Positions 35,701 through 49,184 are shown, numbered from the stretch's first letter. The stretch: DNA of 64,000 bases from Salvia splendens (GCF_004379255.2 NC_056049.1:496001-560000), one strand, 5' to 3'. A program made the numbers and translations. Notes: generated by a model from the sequence alone, not told the origin.

Positions 35701-38700
35701 GTGATGAGGTCTCTGGTAATTGCTCTCTCCATGTCTTGAGAAAGGAAAAAAACGAATAAAGATGGATTAAGCATCAGAGATGGGAATACTATGTGATTAA
35801 AACAAATATGCTTCTTGCAGAAGTAATTGCCAAAACGCTGAGCAGCCTAGAAAAACTAAAGCTGCTTTGACCGTTTTCCTTACAGCTCATTCTCAAAGTC
35901 AATATTCCTATACCAAAATATCTATTTTTCTTGCTAGGGATAGGCAATAGCTAAAAGAAACATTAAGGTCGATTCATATAGATGGTTTACTTACCAAGAA
36001 TTTTGTGATATACATCTCCAAGAAGGTTATCCAATTCCCTTGTCTTTGCAGTGCGATAGAAAAATTTCTTGCAGTCTTTATCTTCATCGGAGAACTATGA
36101 ATCAACCAGAAAATATGCATATGAAGCAAGAATACAATGTATTGAGTCAAAGTGATAAACTAATAGTATGTTATTACTTACAGCAAATTCAAAATCCTGA
36201 AATTTCTCCAGAACATCATCATCAAGTTTTTCTTCAAATAGGCACATTAAGTAGCCTACATCATTTTGTTACAATAAAGTAATTGTAACAAAATTTAGAA
36301 AAACCAGTCTTTCAAAAATACTAATATAGATTTTATGTATTCCAGATGAGAACCCATTCTTCAAAACCAGTGAAGGGGAGAGTTATTGAAGTTTGATTGA
36401 CTTTGAGAAACAATAAAGGACAAAATCAAACCAATTTAGTTATTATTTGTCTACAAGAAAAAGAACGGGAAAAAACTGTAACTGATCCTACTGAAATTTT
36501 GTTAGTTGATTGAAGGAAGTGTTTCAACAAACAAATGAACGCATCCTCTCAGACCAACCTATTTGGTGTATATAAACAATACAAGGAATAAATTTTTCCC
36601 CCGACATATAAGGCAAACGTGCAAGTTCCAATGATGAGACCTGTAAATGCAGGTAATATCTTCATGTCAACTTCATGGTTAGACTCTCATTAACATGATA
36701 AACAGAAAATATAGCACCTCTTCAAGAAATTCAGGCAATTCCTCATATATTTGCCTCAGCTCGTCCAACTACATGGAATGAATGTAACTAAATTATTCAA
36801 CAAACTAAGAGGAAAAGGATAAACTGCAATGATCTGAAGATTTAGATTAGAATCTCTAGACCTGCTTTCTTACAATAAAGCTTTCTCACCTCCCCACAAA
36901 AGTTGTCTTTGACTATTGTCTCATAACCCTTTTCTTTACCTCGATTTAGATCTATAACTCCAATAACCTACAAAAGGTTCGAGTAAACATATAAAACTAA
37001 CAAATACAGTGCAGTATAGCAACAACAAAGATGATGTTTATCTGCAATTTAAGTATGACGTAGAAAACTGCACTTCTTCATCCTTCAAGGTTAAAAAAAT
37101 CCACTTAGCTAGATTCTTAAACTTCAACTGGAAAACAAATTTGAAGTCAACTATAATTGACTGAATAGTCTTGACTTAAAATTAAACATATGACCTACCA
37201 GATCAATGAAGAAAAACATATGGGAAAGAAAACAACCCATACCAGTTCATATACGTAGGCCAGATCTGCAGTGATGTGAAGACCAGCCTGCAGTGTAAAA
37301 ACAATACGGAGAAGAAGAAGAAGAAGAAGAACGTTGGACAAGATTATGGTATGCTAATTAAAGTAATGATCAGTAGTAGCTGTTACACCTCCTCAATGAT
37401 GTCCAAGTTCAGATACTTCAATTGATCTTGGAGTGTTTCAGAGATACCTACTTCAAATATCTTGTTGATGTGCAGCAGTGAGCATATGCTCTAGAAAACA
37501 AAATATCGTCCACAGTTATTTCACCACAAAGTTCATCCAAAAGTACAAGTATAACTTGGTGAGTTGAGGTATAAATCTCTCCTACCCTCAGAAAGGTAGC
37601 CCAATCACTATTTGTACATACAGAACTTGGAGAGTTGATTTCTGTAACAAATACAAATATATCTGAATCAGAACCCCAAAAGGGGAGATTAGATAGCAAA
37701 CAACATGGAGAAAAGAATGTCCCTAAAACCCCCTACCCCAAAAAATAAAAAAATACAAAGAGTGCATGCTTAGTAAGGTATAAAGGGATTGCCATAATGA
37801 TAACCACAATGTTGATTTTACATATAATAAAGATAACAGGGGCATAAAAGTGTTAAAATACATTCACCAGAACAGCTGAGAGAAGACTGTTGAACCTTGA
37901 GTAAGTGTGGAATATCTTTCACAGACTTCAGGGTCTGACGTATAGAAACCATGAATTCTTCAGCACCAACAAAGAAAGATATCTAGATTTACTGAGAGGA
38001 GAAGCTGCGCGAAGCGCATAAGCATATAATGTTTGTACTCAAAACACGTCTAATCAGAGATGAGCATGCAGACTTCAAACGAGTAAAAACTCAATTTTAA
38101 TAAAAGGGGAATGCAAACTACCATTGCTAATAAGAAACACTCATGCTTGAAATATCCAAATCAAGAAGATTCATATGAAGAAAACTCTATATTGATCAGC
38201 ATTCGACGGATATCACTGTGAAGATATAATGCAGTTTGCTCATTCAAAGCTGTCAGTCTTATGGAGTATGTAGTGTTTTTTCATGTGGGCACTTTACAAG
38301 TCATATGGACAAAACTAAAAAAAAATTAAAGCGTCATACAGATGTGCCTAGACAAGGATATGTTTTTTCATGTGGGCACTTTACAAGTCATATGGACAAA
38401 ACTAAAAAAAAATTAAAGCGTCATACAGATGTGCCTAGACAAGGATACAGTATCAAGACGGACATTAAGCTTTTCAAGGTCCACTATTGGCCTCAGGAAC
38501 CAGTTCCTAATCAAATGGCAGCATTAGATGAAAACTCAGCTAGATAAGGCAGTTTTTACATCAGCTGGGATTTTTCTACTTTTCTTACCTTAATAGACGT
38601 CTGCCCATTGGTGTTACACACTGAAATATGCAAAATAATCAGTTCCAATTGTCTTGAAGTTAGGTTAACTGAAATTCAGCAAACATAAATACAGAAGTCT

Positions 38701-41519
38701 CATAACACCTTATTCATCATTCCGTATACAGAGAACCTGCAATCAGTAACATCAGTAAACACTTTGTGAACATGTCTTATTTTCTCTTAACATTCTTTCG
38801 CTCTACCTATGCTTGTACATCTTGGACAATTTTTATAACAGAAGAGCTAGAGCGTATTTCAGATTTTACCCTTCCCTTGATCTACCAATGCCCATATGAC
38901 TGGGATGCTTGTCAGTTTGAAATATTTGTAGTGCCTCGTGAGCAGTGGAGTCAACTTTAAGGAAATTTTGCCTGATCTTGTTTGTTAAGGTGTGGACTCA
39001 GCACATTGAGACTAGCTTTTTTCAATAAAATGCGTAGTCATACAATGAAAGAACTTAACCTAAGGAATTAAGTTGAACTGAAGTCTTAAAGACTGCAAAG
39101 GATACAGTGAAATTTGAGATATGGAATTTATTGCTATTGATGGGTTCATAGACTCTTTCTGTTCAAGGGTGTCTATTAACCTCTCATTCTCTAATATGGC
39201 AAGAAGTCCCCCACCGACACGAACTTGAACATCACTTCGGATGTCCATCATTGAACTGAGCTACAATTCAACAAAAGAACAAATTAATCTGCAATATAAG
39301 ATATGAGAATGGAGTCAGTCAATATTCTGACAAGTGAAGTCTGGGATCAGATGTGTATATGCGAAGTTGTCTTATATTATTGTTATAAACTCAGTCGCAA
39401 TATTTTCAGTATCTATTGGAGAATTCAGATATCCATAGATCTGATTTGGCAGCAAGGGCTATCTCCAATTATCACGGCTCTGATACAGATTTGTTTATTA
39501 ACAAATGTGACAAATGAATCAAACAAGGCATTCGTATCTCTGGTGAATAATAAAACACACAATGCATATATGATTCAACTTCACGAGAAATAATAACAAA
39601 AACAAACTAGAGAGAGAGAGAGAGATAGTTGAATAATTCAATTCAGTTGACAATGCCATCAATTTCTAGGTATAACATATAATAGGTAATATCTAGTGTA
39701 TCAGCAAGACATGCTGAAACAATTAAGGGTGAAAATAAAACACAACAACACTAAATCAAGCAAAAAAAATTCAACTTACAAAAGAGACCCTTTCCTTAAT
39801 ATTGAATCCTTCATCCATTCCAGCAACACGCAGGTACATTAGTCTGTTTTAGGCAATACAGACCAAAACATAGAGTCAAAAAAATCCATCACAAAAAGGA
39901 TGAAGCCAGAAAAAGTAGTTCCAAAGATATAAAGACAGGGTAAAGCAGTAAAACTTTAGCATTTGTACTAAAACCACTTATGTAATCCTTCAATCCCTGC
40001 TCTTTTCCATACCATAGAACAAAAGTAGATGTCATCTCATGACTTTCAGGAAAGCAAATACATTTTGGATATGATGGCATCAGTATGCACCTTATAAAAC
40101 TTCTAACCAGAAACCCCATTCTCCCACATAACCAAACTAATCAGATTGCATAGTCATTCTCTCTTTGGGGGATAACTTGCTTGATCAACTATAAATGAAA
40201 GTAATCGATTGAAATAAAGAATAAGGATGCAAAGCTCCACCATCAGGAACACCTGATAAGTTTGCATTAATTGTTCTAATCTTCTAGGATTCATGAATCC
40301 TCTAAGTTCATTTGTCAATATATCTTTCTAGAAATGCATCACAGACAGTATACATTTTTTTTGAGAAATCGAGATGAGAAGATTAAGATTACTGAAGCTA
40401 ACCAGAATAGCTAAAACTATCATTAAGAGCGTACTGCGAAACAGCTAATGGTAAATTTAAAATTTGGGCAAAAATGCAGTTACAAAGTTCTGCTATTTTG
40501 GCTTTACCTGTGCCATGCTTGCTCATATGTGAATAATGAACTTTTCACAAGCTTCACTGTTGAGCTTCAGTTTCTCCGTCTGCTTAACTCATGAAATTAT
40601 ATAATAGATAAAACAATGGAACTAGCTGCGGACCCGAATGAGACATCAGTTATTAAGTAGTGTACCATTGCTTTGTAAAGCGTTCACGAAGGACTCTTCA
40701 CTCTTAGTGCTGGTATAGATAACACAAGGCTGAGCTTGATATTTTACTACATTGAAAGAGAGTAAAAAGTTTATTATATGTAAGGCACAAAACCAGAGTG
40801 AAAGTACTTGAACATTTCCTTTTCAAGTACCCATCTCAACCATAGGAAAATCTTCATCCTCATCTTCCCAAAATTCCATAACATGGAGATGGCATATACT
40901 GGAATCATAATAAGAGATTCCAACTCTGTAGAAAGGCCACAACCACAATCACATCAATGATTTGTAAACTATAAATATGATTCATGAACTACAGAGGGTT
41001 ACCTTCGACCGTGCACGAGGCATGCCATATACACCTGAAAAATGAAGCAATGAAACAGGAAGATTCATGAGATCAGAGAAATCTCTATGATCCACATCAA
41101 AATGTGCACCGCAAAAGCTAATTAAGCTAGGATTAACGGAAAATAACTATATCCGAGTGCAATTGACATTTATTATGCTGTCTAGATCCAGCAAATTGGA
41201 AAATGAAGGCGGATTAGCCGCCGAACGGTACAACCCAAATATTTCTGCAAATATAGGTATAAGGAATTGATCTTCAATGTTCTCTTTCAAACAGCTAGAG
41301 CCAACACTCCTGGACTAACCAGAGGTAAAATTACCTAAAATCAGTTGAACGAGCTATAACGGGATTTGTATCGAGCGACGGCGATGTAACAGTTCATATT
41401 TGAAGTTTCAGCTACTTTACTGAAAACAAATTCCAAATTGCTGCGAAAATAAAGACATCGGAGAAGAGTGAATGGAAGAAAACCTGAGGTAGGGCATCTG
41501 TTTCGTCAACCTCTTCCAT
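32771..41519 (-). CDS. MSH5: MutS protein homologue 5 (MSH5), about 25 exons
   Basis: MSH5 pairs with MSH4 as a clamp that stabilises Holliday-junction intermediates and promotes class I meiotic crossovers; it does not repair mismatches. The gene starts at ATG 41519 (exon 1, 41484-41519, [12 protein letters not shown]). It continues with [11 protein letters not shown] (about 41003-41035), a block with [14 protein letters not shown] (about 40830-40925) and the core and lever exons down to about 35430. The ATPase follows: Walker A GPNYSGKS near 35180, [20 protein letters not shown] near 34460, Walker [12 protein letters not shown] near 34210 and [11 protein letters not shown] near 33720. The last exons are 32924-33040 and 32771-32845 (TAA). 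The MutS N-terminal mismatch-binding domain is absent, as is normal for MSH5. No frame break was seen in the exons read. A CTA at 32918-32920 looks like a stop, but it lies just past the donor of the penultimate exon. Confidence 0.93.
37310..37333. repeat. GAA microsatellite in an MSH5 intron
   Basis: About seven GAA units in a row. Confidence 0.85.
38272..38447. repeat. Near-identical 87-88 bp tandem duplication in an MSH5 intron
   Basis: Two direct copies (about 38272-38358 and 38359-38447) run from GTTTTTTCATGTGGGCAC to GCCTAGACAAGGATA and look identical or nearly so. On the gene strand the second copy begins immediately after the donor of the exon that encodes [13 protein letters not shown], so the duplicated block sits at the very start of the intron. 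Confidence 0.93.
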
Positions 41520-41694
41520 GATTTCGAGCTTGAATCCGTACAATGAAGCGCGGAGAGAGACTTTCAAATCTGTTGAAGAAAGAAGCTTACACAAGTTCGC
41601 GCTTTTAATTTTGAAGCGACTTGGTGCGTGTGAGAGTACGGCGTATAAAAGCACATCCGATTTTCGTCCAATTGACAAGTACTACTCCCTCCAT

Positions 41695-41881
41695 CTCACT
41701 TCCGAAGACCTCGCTATTCATTTTAATCCGTTCACTTTAGAAGTCTCGGTTAGAATATTCCATTATAAGTCTCGTATTTCACTAACTTCATTTCACCCAC
41801 ATTTTATTATAAAATTATTATAAAAATAATACGGATCCTTTCTCACTAAACATACTTTACCAAATCTATTAAAAATCGTTC
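41695..41881. mobile_element. Left part of a Stowaway-like MITE, just upstream of MSH5
   Basis: CTCCCTCCATCTCAC follows TA at 41693-41694, about 175 bases upstream of the MSH5 start codon. The element body is interrupted at 41882 by the hAT insertion. Similar MITE-like sequence continues after 42999, but no intact right terminus was found. Confidence 0.6.
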
Positions 41882-41889
41882 GATTAAAC

Positions 41890-42990
41890 CAATGTTTTAA
41901 AAATCGGACCGGACCGGACTGGCCGGTTCGACCGGTTCAACCGCGAACCGGTAGGTGGTCCGATCCGGTTAGCACTATAAAACCAGTGACATGTTCAACC
42001 GCCATGAATCGCCGAAACCGGCCGGTCGGACCGGTCTGGCCGGGAACCGGTTCAAATGCTTTTCAAAATTTTATTCTAAAATTTTGGCCTTGATAGAGGT
42101 CGAACTCAAGACCTCCCGGTGAACTTACCAACAATTCTACCACTACACCACAAGGACTTCTTTGTAGTAATATGAACATAATTTATTTTCATATGTTAAA
42201 CACAAAATATTTATCTATATAAACTAATAATTCGTGTTTAATACGTATATATGTATATTAAGAATATGTGATTAATTATATTAAAAGTTTACTACTATTT
42301 GATTATATACTAGGAGTATTTACTAAATATATGTTTTTAATTTATGTTTATTCATATATCTTCGTGTATAATATTATTTTGCCGCATTACTTTTTGAAAA
42401 TAATACTATGAACTTATTTATTTTTATACATAAATATTAAATTTTTTATTTACAATAACTTACTACTAGTATAATTTATATATTTAATTATATTTGTTGA
42501 TAAAAAATTAATAAAATTCTATCATTCACTAAAAATATATTCTTTTTAATTTTATATTCTTTTAAGATAATTCATTTTAATTTTATATATTCTTTTAAGA
42601 AATTATTAATTTTAATATATTTCTTATATTTTAATTATACTTTTACAATCACTAATGTTTTATAATATAGGAGTTTATAATTATACATAGAGTTTAATAC
42701 TAGTTTTTAATATTGTGTATTATAATTTATTATTGTATTTAAACTTAACGTCATTAAATATTCTAATATACTAGTACAAGAATTGTTTTCTATAATAATA
42801 CTATTAAATGTATAATACTATAATATTTATTGATAAAACATTTGATTAAATTTTATTATTTACTACTAAATAAATAAATATATATATAAACAGTATTCCG
42901 GTTCAACCAATGGTTCGACCAGTGAACCGGTTGAACCAGTGAACCAGTAATGACGCCGGTTAGCTTGCCGGTCCGGTTTTTAAAACATTG
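41890..42990. mobile_element. Non-autonomous hAT element, 1101 bp
   Basis: The termini CAATGTTTTAAAAATCGGAC (left) and GTCCGGTTTTTAAAACATTG (right) are inverted repeats. The 8-bp direct repeat GATTAAAC lies exactly outside both ends (41882-41889 and 42991-42998), the hallmark of hAT insertion. GGTTCGACC/GAACCGGT-type subterminal repeats occupy about 100 bases at each end. The middle 700 bases are very AT-rich and encode nothing. Confidence 0.93.
42085..42155 (-). repeat. tRNA-like segment inside the hAT element
   Basis: On the minus strand, TTGTGGTGTAGTGGTAGAAT (A-box-like) is followed about 35 bases later by GGTCTTGAGTTCGACCTC (B-box-like). The spacing fits a tRNA or tRNA-derived SINE head. 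The cloverleaf is not complete enough to call a tRNA gene. Confidence 0.5.
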
Positions 42991-42998
42991 GATTAAAC

Positions 42999-43534
42999 AC
43001 TTTTATATTTTCCATCAATGTAAAAAGTGTATAATACTTCATCTGGTCTCCATTAAATGTCTTATTTCACTTTTACCATTTTTAATAGTGGACCACATGT
43101 TTCAGTAATTAATTTCACTCACACTTTTAAGTAGGATCTACATTCCACTAACATTTTCTACCCACTTTTATTCACAAAGTAAAACAATTTCCCAGAACTT
43201 GCGCCGATAAAATATGTGACATTACATATATGTACCATAACATATTTATATTACTAAATTAACATTAATTTGGGTCTCATAAACCCTTCTAGCACTGTTA
43301 AAACTTCTATACATTAGTAACATTTGACAAAAGCAAATATATTAATTTAGCACACTAAACATATACTATCAAACAAACTAAAATGATACTAGTAGTAATT
43401 TTATTAAGACAAACTAAAATGACATAAGTTTATTAAGACCATGCAAGTTTTATTACATAAGTACAGTCTAACAAGCTGGTCTAGCTACTGTATATCGTGG
43501 ATGGATGGAGTATATTATTTTGATATGTTCGTCT
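42999..43534. other. Intergenic; duplicated 3' flank of the secreted-protein family
   Basis: The last 250-350 bases are similar to 61391-61718, including AAACTAAAATGA, AAGACCATGC, AAGCTGGTCTAGCTACT and GGATGGAGTATATTATTTTGATA. The stretch is the downstream flank and 3' UTR of a gene-family copy and was duplicated together with the coding part. Confidence 0.7.
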
Positions 43535-43712
43535 TTTATGGAATTGCTACGCCGATAGGGGCATCAATCCCGACTCCAACGCCGCCTCCGACAGTGCCCT
43601 CACCGACACCAAAGCCAACGCCGCCTTCGATAGTGCCCTCAACGACACCACCTTCATCACCAATTCCACAGTCAATTAGTACCAGAGTTGTGCACTTTTC
43701 GACATTGGCAAA
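43535..43712 (-). pseudogene. Truncated copy of the small secreted Gly/Val-rich protein family
   Basis: On the minus strand a frame from 43712 to TAA 43535-43537 encodes about 58 residues. It begins FANVEKCTTLVLIDCGIGD and continues with GEGTVGGGVGVGI-type repeats. This matches the C-terminal half of the protein at 61719-61973 (YEKCITPVIDSVIGG, then GEGTVDVGVDVGV). The N-terminal signal peptide is missing: a TAA codon lies immediately upstream in frame, and no MASK-type exon was found further upstream. It is therefore a broken paralogue. Confidence 0.75.
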
Positions 43713-44741
43713 TTAAACTGTTCTTCGAGAAACGTAACGAAAGTTCTCAGTATATAACTATCTCTACAGTTCGTCGCAAGTCTAAATTTTATTAATAAAA
43801 CAATTACTACAATTTTGCAAAATTGTCAAGGCATGCAAAATTATAATGATGGATGTTTTTCTTGTATCAAAATTAAAACTCTAAACTTAATAATCTTAAT
43901 AAAACACTGGATTTCACCTGTAATTTAAAATATGTGATATATCTATCTATCAAAAGTTCAGAACATGAAAAAAATGGATGAATAACATCAACAAATGAGA
44001 AAAAAGAGAGATGAACCCTAAACCCTAGGGTTCAAAAGTGGCGTCTTGCATTACCATATTAACGTTTTCGGTGCCTAACTTGGAATATATAAACAAATAA
44101 GTACATGGCTGATAAAGATTTGAATTATAACCAAATTGACTTTGAAAACATGAATTAGCAAAAGCATTTAGGCCATGTTTGATTGTCAGGATTGGAAAGT
44201 AATTTGATTTCTTAAATTTTAAAATCCTATGTTTGTTTCGTTTTTTAATTACACTGGGAAAGTAATCAGAATCTCGAGAACAAGGAAAGTTAGCACAACT
44301 TTCCACGATTCTAAATCCTAACTTTTCTTATGTATTCTTTTTCTCAATTTTAGGATTCTTACATATTTAATGCAATATATTATTATTATTATTACTATTA
44401 ATTACAATGTTTTAAAAATAATAATCAATAATTTATTAAAGACTTAAATATAATTATATATTATAAATTATATAATAATAAATAATAATTATTATTTTAT
44501 AAATCAATAATTAATCAATAAAATCATAGTGAAATTTTAATAATAATAATAATAATAATAATATTAATTAATTATTATTATAATCATTTATGATTATAAT
44601 ACTCCATGTAACTATAATATAGTTGTATTATAAGATATTGTAATGGATGATCCATATTTAAACTACTCATCGTAATAATAAACATAATAATATAATTATT
44701 ATCATTTGTAATTAATAATTTATTACAATTTAATTATTCTT
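43713..44741. other. Intergenic, very AT-rich, with (AAT)n tracts
   Basis: No gene is visible. ATT/AAT microsatellite tracts lie at about 44378-44395 and 44537-44562. The right end carries the TTCTT target duplication of the Copia element. Confidence 0.5.
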
Positions 44742-45126
44742 TGTTGAATCGGTATGATTTACGTGGTTCGATCTTTCGATCTACGTCCATGGGCGAGGAA
44801 GAAGATGGCTTTATTGATTATGGTTGAAGATTACAAAATATAAAAACAACTCCACAAATCACCACACTCACTTCTAATCTCACTTTCTCTCCAAAGCTAA
44901 TCAAGTGAATGTAAAACAAGAATTGATTCACGATTGCTGGTTCATGCTGCTCGTGTGCATGCGCCTTTGATCTCCTTTTATACTCGGAGAAACATGCTCC
45001 CTACAACAGCTCGCGGCCCAGGCGTAACAGCCTTCCAACCGAAATAACCGTTGCATTCAAATCTCAGCCGTTGATCTTGATGATACACGATGTGTGGCCC
45101 AGATGATGCGTGGTTATATTTCATCA
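44742..45126 (-). repeat. Copia LTR (3' LTR in element orientation)
   Basis: This 385-bp LTR differs from its partner at roughly 17-20 positions by eye, plus a 44-base gap near its outer end, so the insertion is not recent. Confidence 0.93.
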
Positions 45127-45185
45127 ATCTCCAGCTTAACCACGCCATCAACTCTAATCCCTTCCCTACCTTATTTCATCCTCCA

Positions 45186-48100
45186 TCACTCTCGGAGACC
45201 CACCAACTCTAAACAATACTTGAACTTTAGAGCTGGTAATGGTTTAGTTAACATATCCGCGGCATTGTGATCAGTCGATACTTTCACCATTCTGACTTCT
45301 CCCTTTTGCACTTCATCCCTTACAAAATGGAGCTTCACGTCTATATGCTTACTTCTTTCATGAAATACTTGGTGTTTTGCAAGTGCCAATGCACTGCTAC
45401 TATCACAGAAAATGTTCACAGTTTCTTGTTTTTCACCGAAGTTTTCTAGGATTCCTTTGAGCCACTTTGCTTCCTTCACTGCCTCAGTTATAGTGATATA
45501 CTCCGCCGCAGTAGTGGACAAAGCCACTACATGTTGTAGCCCTGATTTCCAGCTGATAGCAGTCCCATAAAGGTTGAAGACAAATCCGGTTTGAGATCTT
45601 CTATTGTCTTTGTTTGAGGGAAAATCTGAATCACAAAAACCAACAAGTCCCCCATCTTGCTGATCATCCTCTACCTTGTATATTAACCCATATTTTGCTG
45701 TTCCCTTAAGGTACCTGAGTATCCATTTTAGAGCATTCCAATGCTCTCTACCGTGATCATACATGAAGCTGTTGGTAACACTTATATCTTGTGCTAGATC
45801 AGGTCTGGTACATAGCATAGTGTACATAATGCTGCCTATGATGTTAGCATAGGGTATCTTGTTCAGCTCTCTTCTTTCATCATCATTCTTCGGCTTCTGG
45901 TCCATGTTGAGCTTAAAATGAGCTTCCAAATGAGTGCTCATAGCCTTTGAATCATTCATTTGATATCTCAGCAACAGCCTCTTGACATAGTCTGATTGTA
46001 TCAGTCTCAATTCCCTTTGAATCATTCCAAGTATTCTCCTAGCCTCTCCCAGGTCTTTCATGTTAAACCTGGTCTCCAACTCTGATTTCACTCTCATTAC
46101 CTCAGCATTATTTGCAGCTGCCACTAACATATCATCCACATAGAGAAGAAGAAAAACAACTGCAACTCCATTATCTTCTTTTATGAAAACACAGCTATCA
46201 AAATCTGATTTCCTGAATCCCATAGTAGTGATATGTTCATCAAATTTGAGGTACCATTGTCTGCTACTTTGCTTCAAACCATATAAGCTCTTCTTCAGCA
46301 AACAAACCATACCTTCACTATCTGGGACTTCAAAACCCTCTGGTTGATGCATGTAAAAGGTTTCTTTTATATCTCCATGGAGAAAAGCTGTCTTAACATC
46401 TAACTGATGCAAGACCCAACCATTCCTAGCCACGAGCAAGATCCTGATTGAAGTGTGCTTAACTACAGGTGAGAAAACTTCATTGAAATCCACTCCCTCC
46501 TCTTGAGTGAACCCTCTTGCCACAAGCCTTGCTTTGAATCTGATGTGCTCAGTCTCCCCTACTTCAATCTTTTTCTTAAATACCCACTTGCTGATTACTT
46601 TCTGAGTCATAGGGTTTTAACCAAAATCCATGTCCAGTTCTTCATCAAGCTCTCAATCTTATCTTTCATAGCCTTGAGCCATTCCTCACTCTCCTTGCTC
46701 TTGATGGCTTCTGCATAACTGGATGGCTCAGCATGCTCAATGACCTCAGCCACACACAAAGCAAAGAAACACATCTCATAGTCACTGAATCTAGTTGGCC
46801 TTTTGATATCCCTTCTAACTCTATCTCTAGCTAACTTGTATCCACTGTTATTCTGTGTTGTTGTCTCTGAATCATTAGTTTGAGGATCAGAACTACCTGA
46901 CTCAGCAGCTCCACCTCCATCTGAGGTTCCAGTTTCATCAAGATTTGGACTCATGCTAGCAGCTCCACCTCCATCAGGAATTTCCACACCATTCTCTTAC
47001 TCAGAAGAGCCAACCACTGCAGCTCTTTGTCCAGAATCTGCAGAGACATTAGCATTCAGAAAAGGCATGTTTCCCTCATAAAAAATCATATCCTTGCTGA
47101 TGATGATCTTCTGATTTCCCTTTTCTGTACACCAGAGCCTATACCCTTTTACTCCATGCTGATAACCCACCATTACACATTTCAGAGCCCTGGGATTGAG
47201 CTTGCCTTGTTTGCAGTGAGCATAGGCTCTGCAGCCAAAAATTCTCAATGCTCTGTAACTATTGTCCCTTTCGTACCATCTAGTGTTTGGTATTTCATTG
47301 CCTATTGCTGATGAAGATGAGTTATTGATTAAGATAGAAGCTGTGGACACTGTCTCTCCCCAGAAGTTCTTAGGCAGCCCAAATGACAGCATGCATCTAA
47401 CCCTCTCTAAAAGGCTCCTGTTCATTCTCTCAAACACTCCATTCTGTTGTGGGTTGGCTGGGACAGTTCTGTGCCTGCTTATGCCATTACTCTTGCAGAA
47501 ACTCTCAAATTCTGTGGATAGAAACTCCAGGCCATTATCAGTCCGCAAGTACTTCAATGTCTTTCCAGTTTTGAGCCTCATTTCTAGGATCCATTCCTTG
47601 AATTTCTCAAAAGCCTGTGATTTTTCTTTCAATATGAAAACCCTCACTTTCCCTAGTATAATAATCAATGATAGATATGAAGTACTTTCCTCCACCTAGA
47701 GTCAGAGGTGTGGCAGGCCCCCATAAATCTGCATGAGCATAGTCCAGTATATGTGTGGATGAGTGTGTGCCTGCTTCATATGGCAACTTCTTGTTTTTTC
47801 CTAAGACACAATGCTCACATATATTCGGCCTTGAAGAATCATCAACTTGGATTACCCCTTTTCTGATTAACTCCTTCAAACCAGTTTCACCAATATGCCC
47901 AAGTCTTTTATGCCATCTGTCAAAACCAGCCTTCTCTGCTATGTTCAAAGATCCAACTATGGTTTCTGCTTCTAGATAGTGTAGGCTATTTTTTCTCCTA
48001 GCCTTCATCATATCAATATCATCTTTTGAAACAACCATCTGTCCATTCTCAGAAATGATCTTGAAACCCTTTGATTCTAGAATTCCAACAGATATAAGAT

Positions 48101-49184
48101 TTCTTTTGATGCTTGGAATGTACCTTACTTGAGTAATGATCTTGATTGCTCCAGTGCTTGTTTTGAGTCTGACATCTCCTATTCCTTTGACTGTACACAC
48201 TTGATCATTACCAAGCATCACTGATCCTGTTGCTTTAAGAAAATTCTCAAACCAATCTCTGCAAGAACTGATATGGAAGCTACACCCGGAGTCCATGATC
48301 CAAGCCCTCTCAATCTCCCTTCCTATGATGTTCATTACCTGAGCTGGTTCCTCTTCCAAAGCCAAATCAGCCTGGTTCTGAGCCATCTCATTTTGCTTCT
48401 TCTTCCAAGAAAAACAATATTTCTTGAGATGCCCGGGTTTCTTGCAATAATGGCAGCTTCTTGTTTCTTTTCCTCCCCCATCATTCTGCTTTTGATGTTG
48501 AGAGGGCTTATAGATCCCTGGTCCTTTCTTCTTCTTTCCTTTGAAGCCATTTATGTTCAAAGCCTGACTGCAGCGGCCTTCATTTGATGTAGAGGAGTTC
48601 TTTTCCAGCTCTTTTGAACGAAGGGCACATTGAACCTCCTCATAGGTAATCCCAGACTCTGCATTCCGGCCAAATAACATTGCATCTTTAAGATGCTAAT
48701 AGGACTTAGGCAAGGCGTTTAAGAGTAGAATGGCCATATCCTCATTCTTCATCGGACCATCAACATTCTCCAAATCATCTAGATTCTTGCTAAAATCATC
48801 TATCTGCTCTGCAAAGGATCTATCCTCAAGGATCTTGTCTGAGAAGAGGCGTTGCTTTATGTACAAGCGGTTAGCGAACGATTTGGTCATGTACAGACTC
48901 TCGAGCTTCGTCTAGACTCCAAGTGTCGTGGTCTCCTTCGCAACCTCGCGCAACACCTTGTCAGTGAGGTTGAGAACAATGGTGCTATGAGCTTTCTTGG
49001 CTATCTCAGCCTTCTTTTTTACACTCTTCTCATCGAGATCTTCCTTTTCCTTCCCCTTCGGATCAATCAGTGCAATGGCTTCATCAAGCCCTTGCTGTAT
49101 CAACAGAGCTTTCATTTTGATCTGCCACAGACCAAAATCGTTCTTCCCTGAGAACTTCTCCTCTTCGAATCTTGTCGTCGCCAT
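45186..49184 (-). pseudogene. Copia gag-pol polyprotein, broken
   Basis: From the gag start (49184) the reading passes several breaks. An in-frame TAG near 48912 replaces a probable Trp codon, and another stop lies near 48696, both in gag. A frame change near 47640 lies within integrase. A stop lies near 46995 between integrase and reverse transcriptase, and a frame change near 46610. Visible domains in order: gag; CCHC knuckle CHYCKKPGHLKKYC (near 48445); protease WIMDSGCSFHI (near 48290); pre-integrase HKRLGHIGETGL; integrase with YLRTDNGLEF and PQQNGVFERMN; reverse transcriptase with HQLDVKTAFLHG and LLYVDDML; RNase H with GFCDSDF; and a C-terminal ADMLTKPL. The reverse transcriptase/RNase H frame (45186-46610) is intact over 474 codons. 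Confidence 0.93.

Noticed and set aside
38766..38960. A plus-strand 64-codon frame
   Set aside because: The opposite strand carries an MSH5 exon ([19 protein letters not shown]); the plus frame is its shadow.
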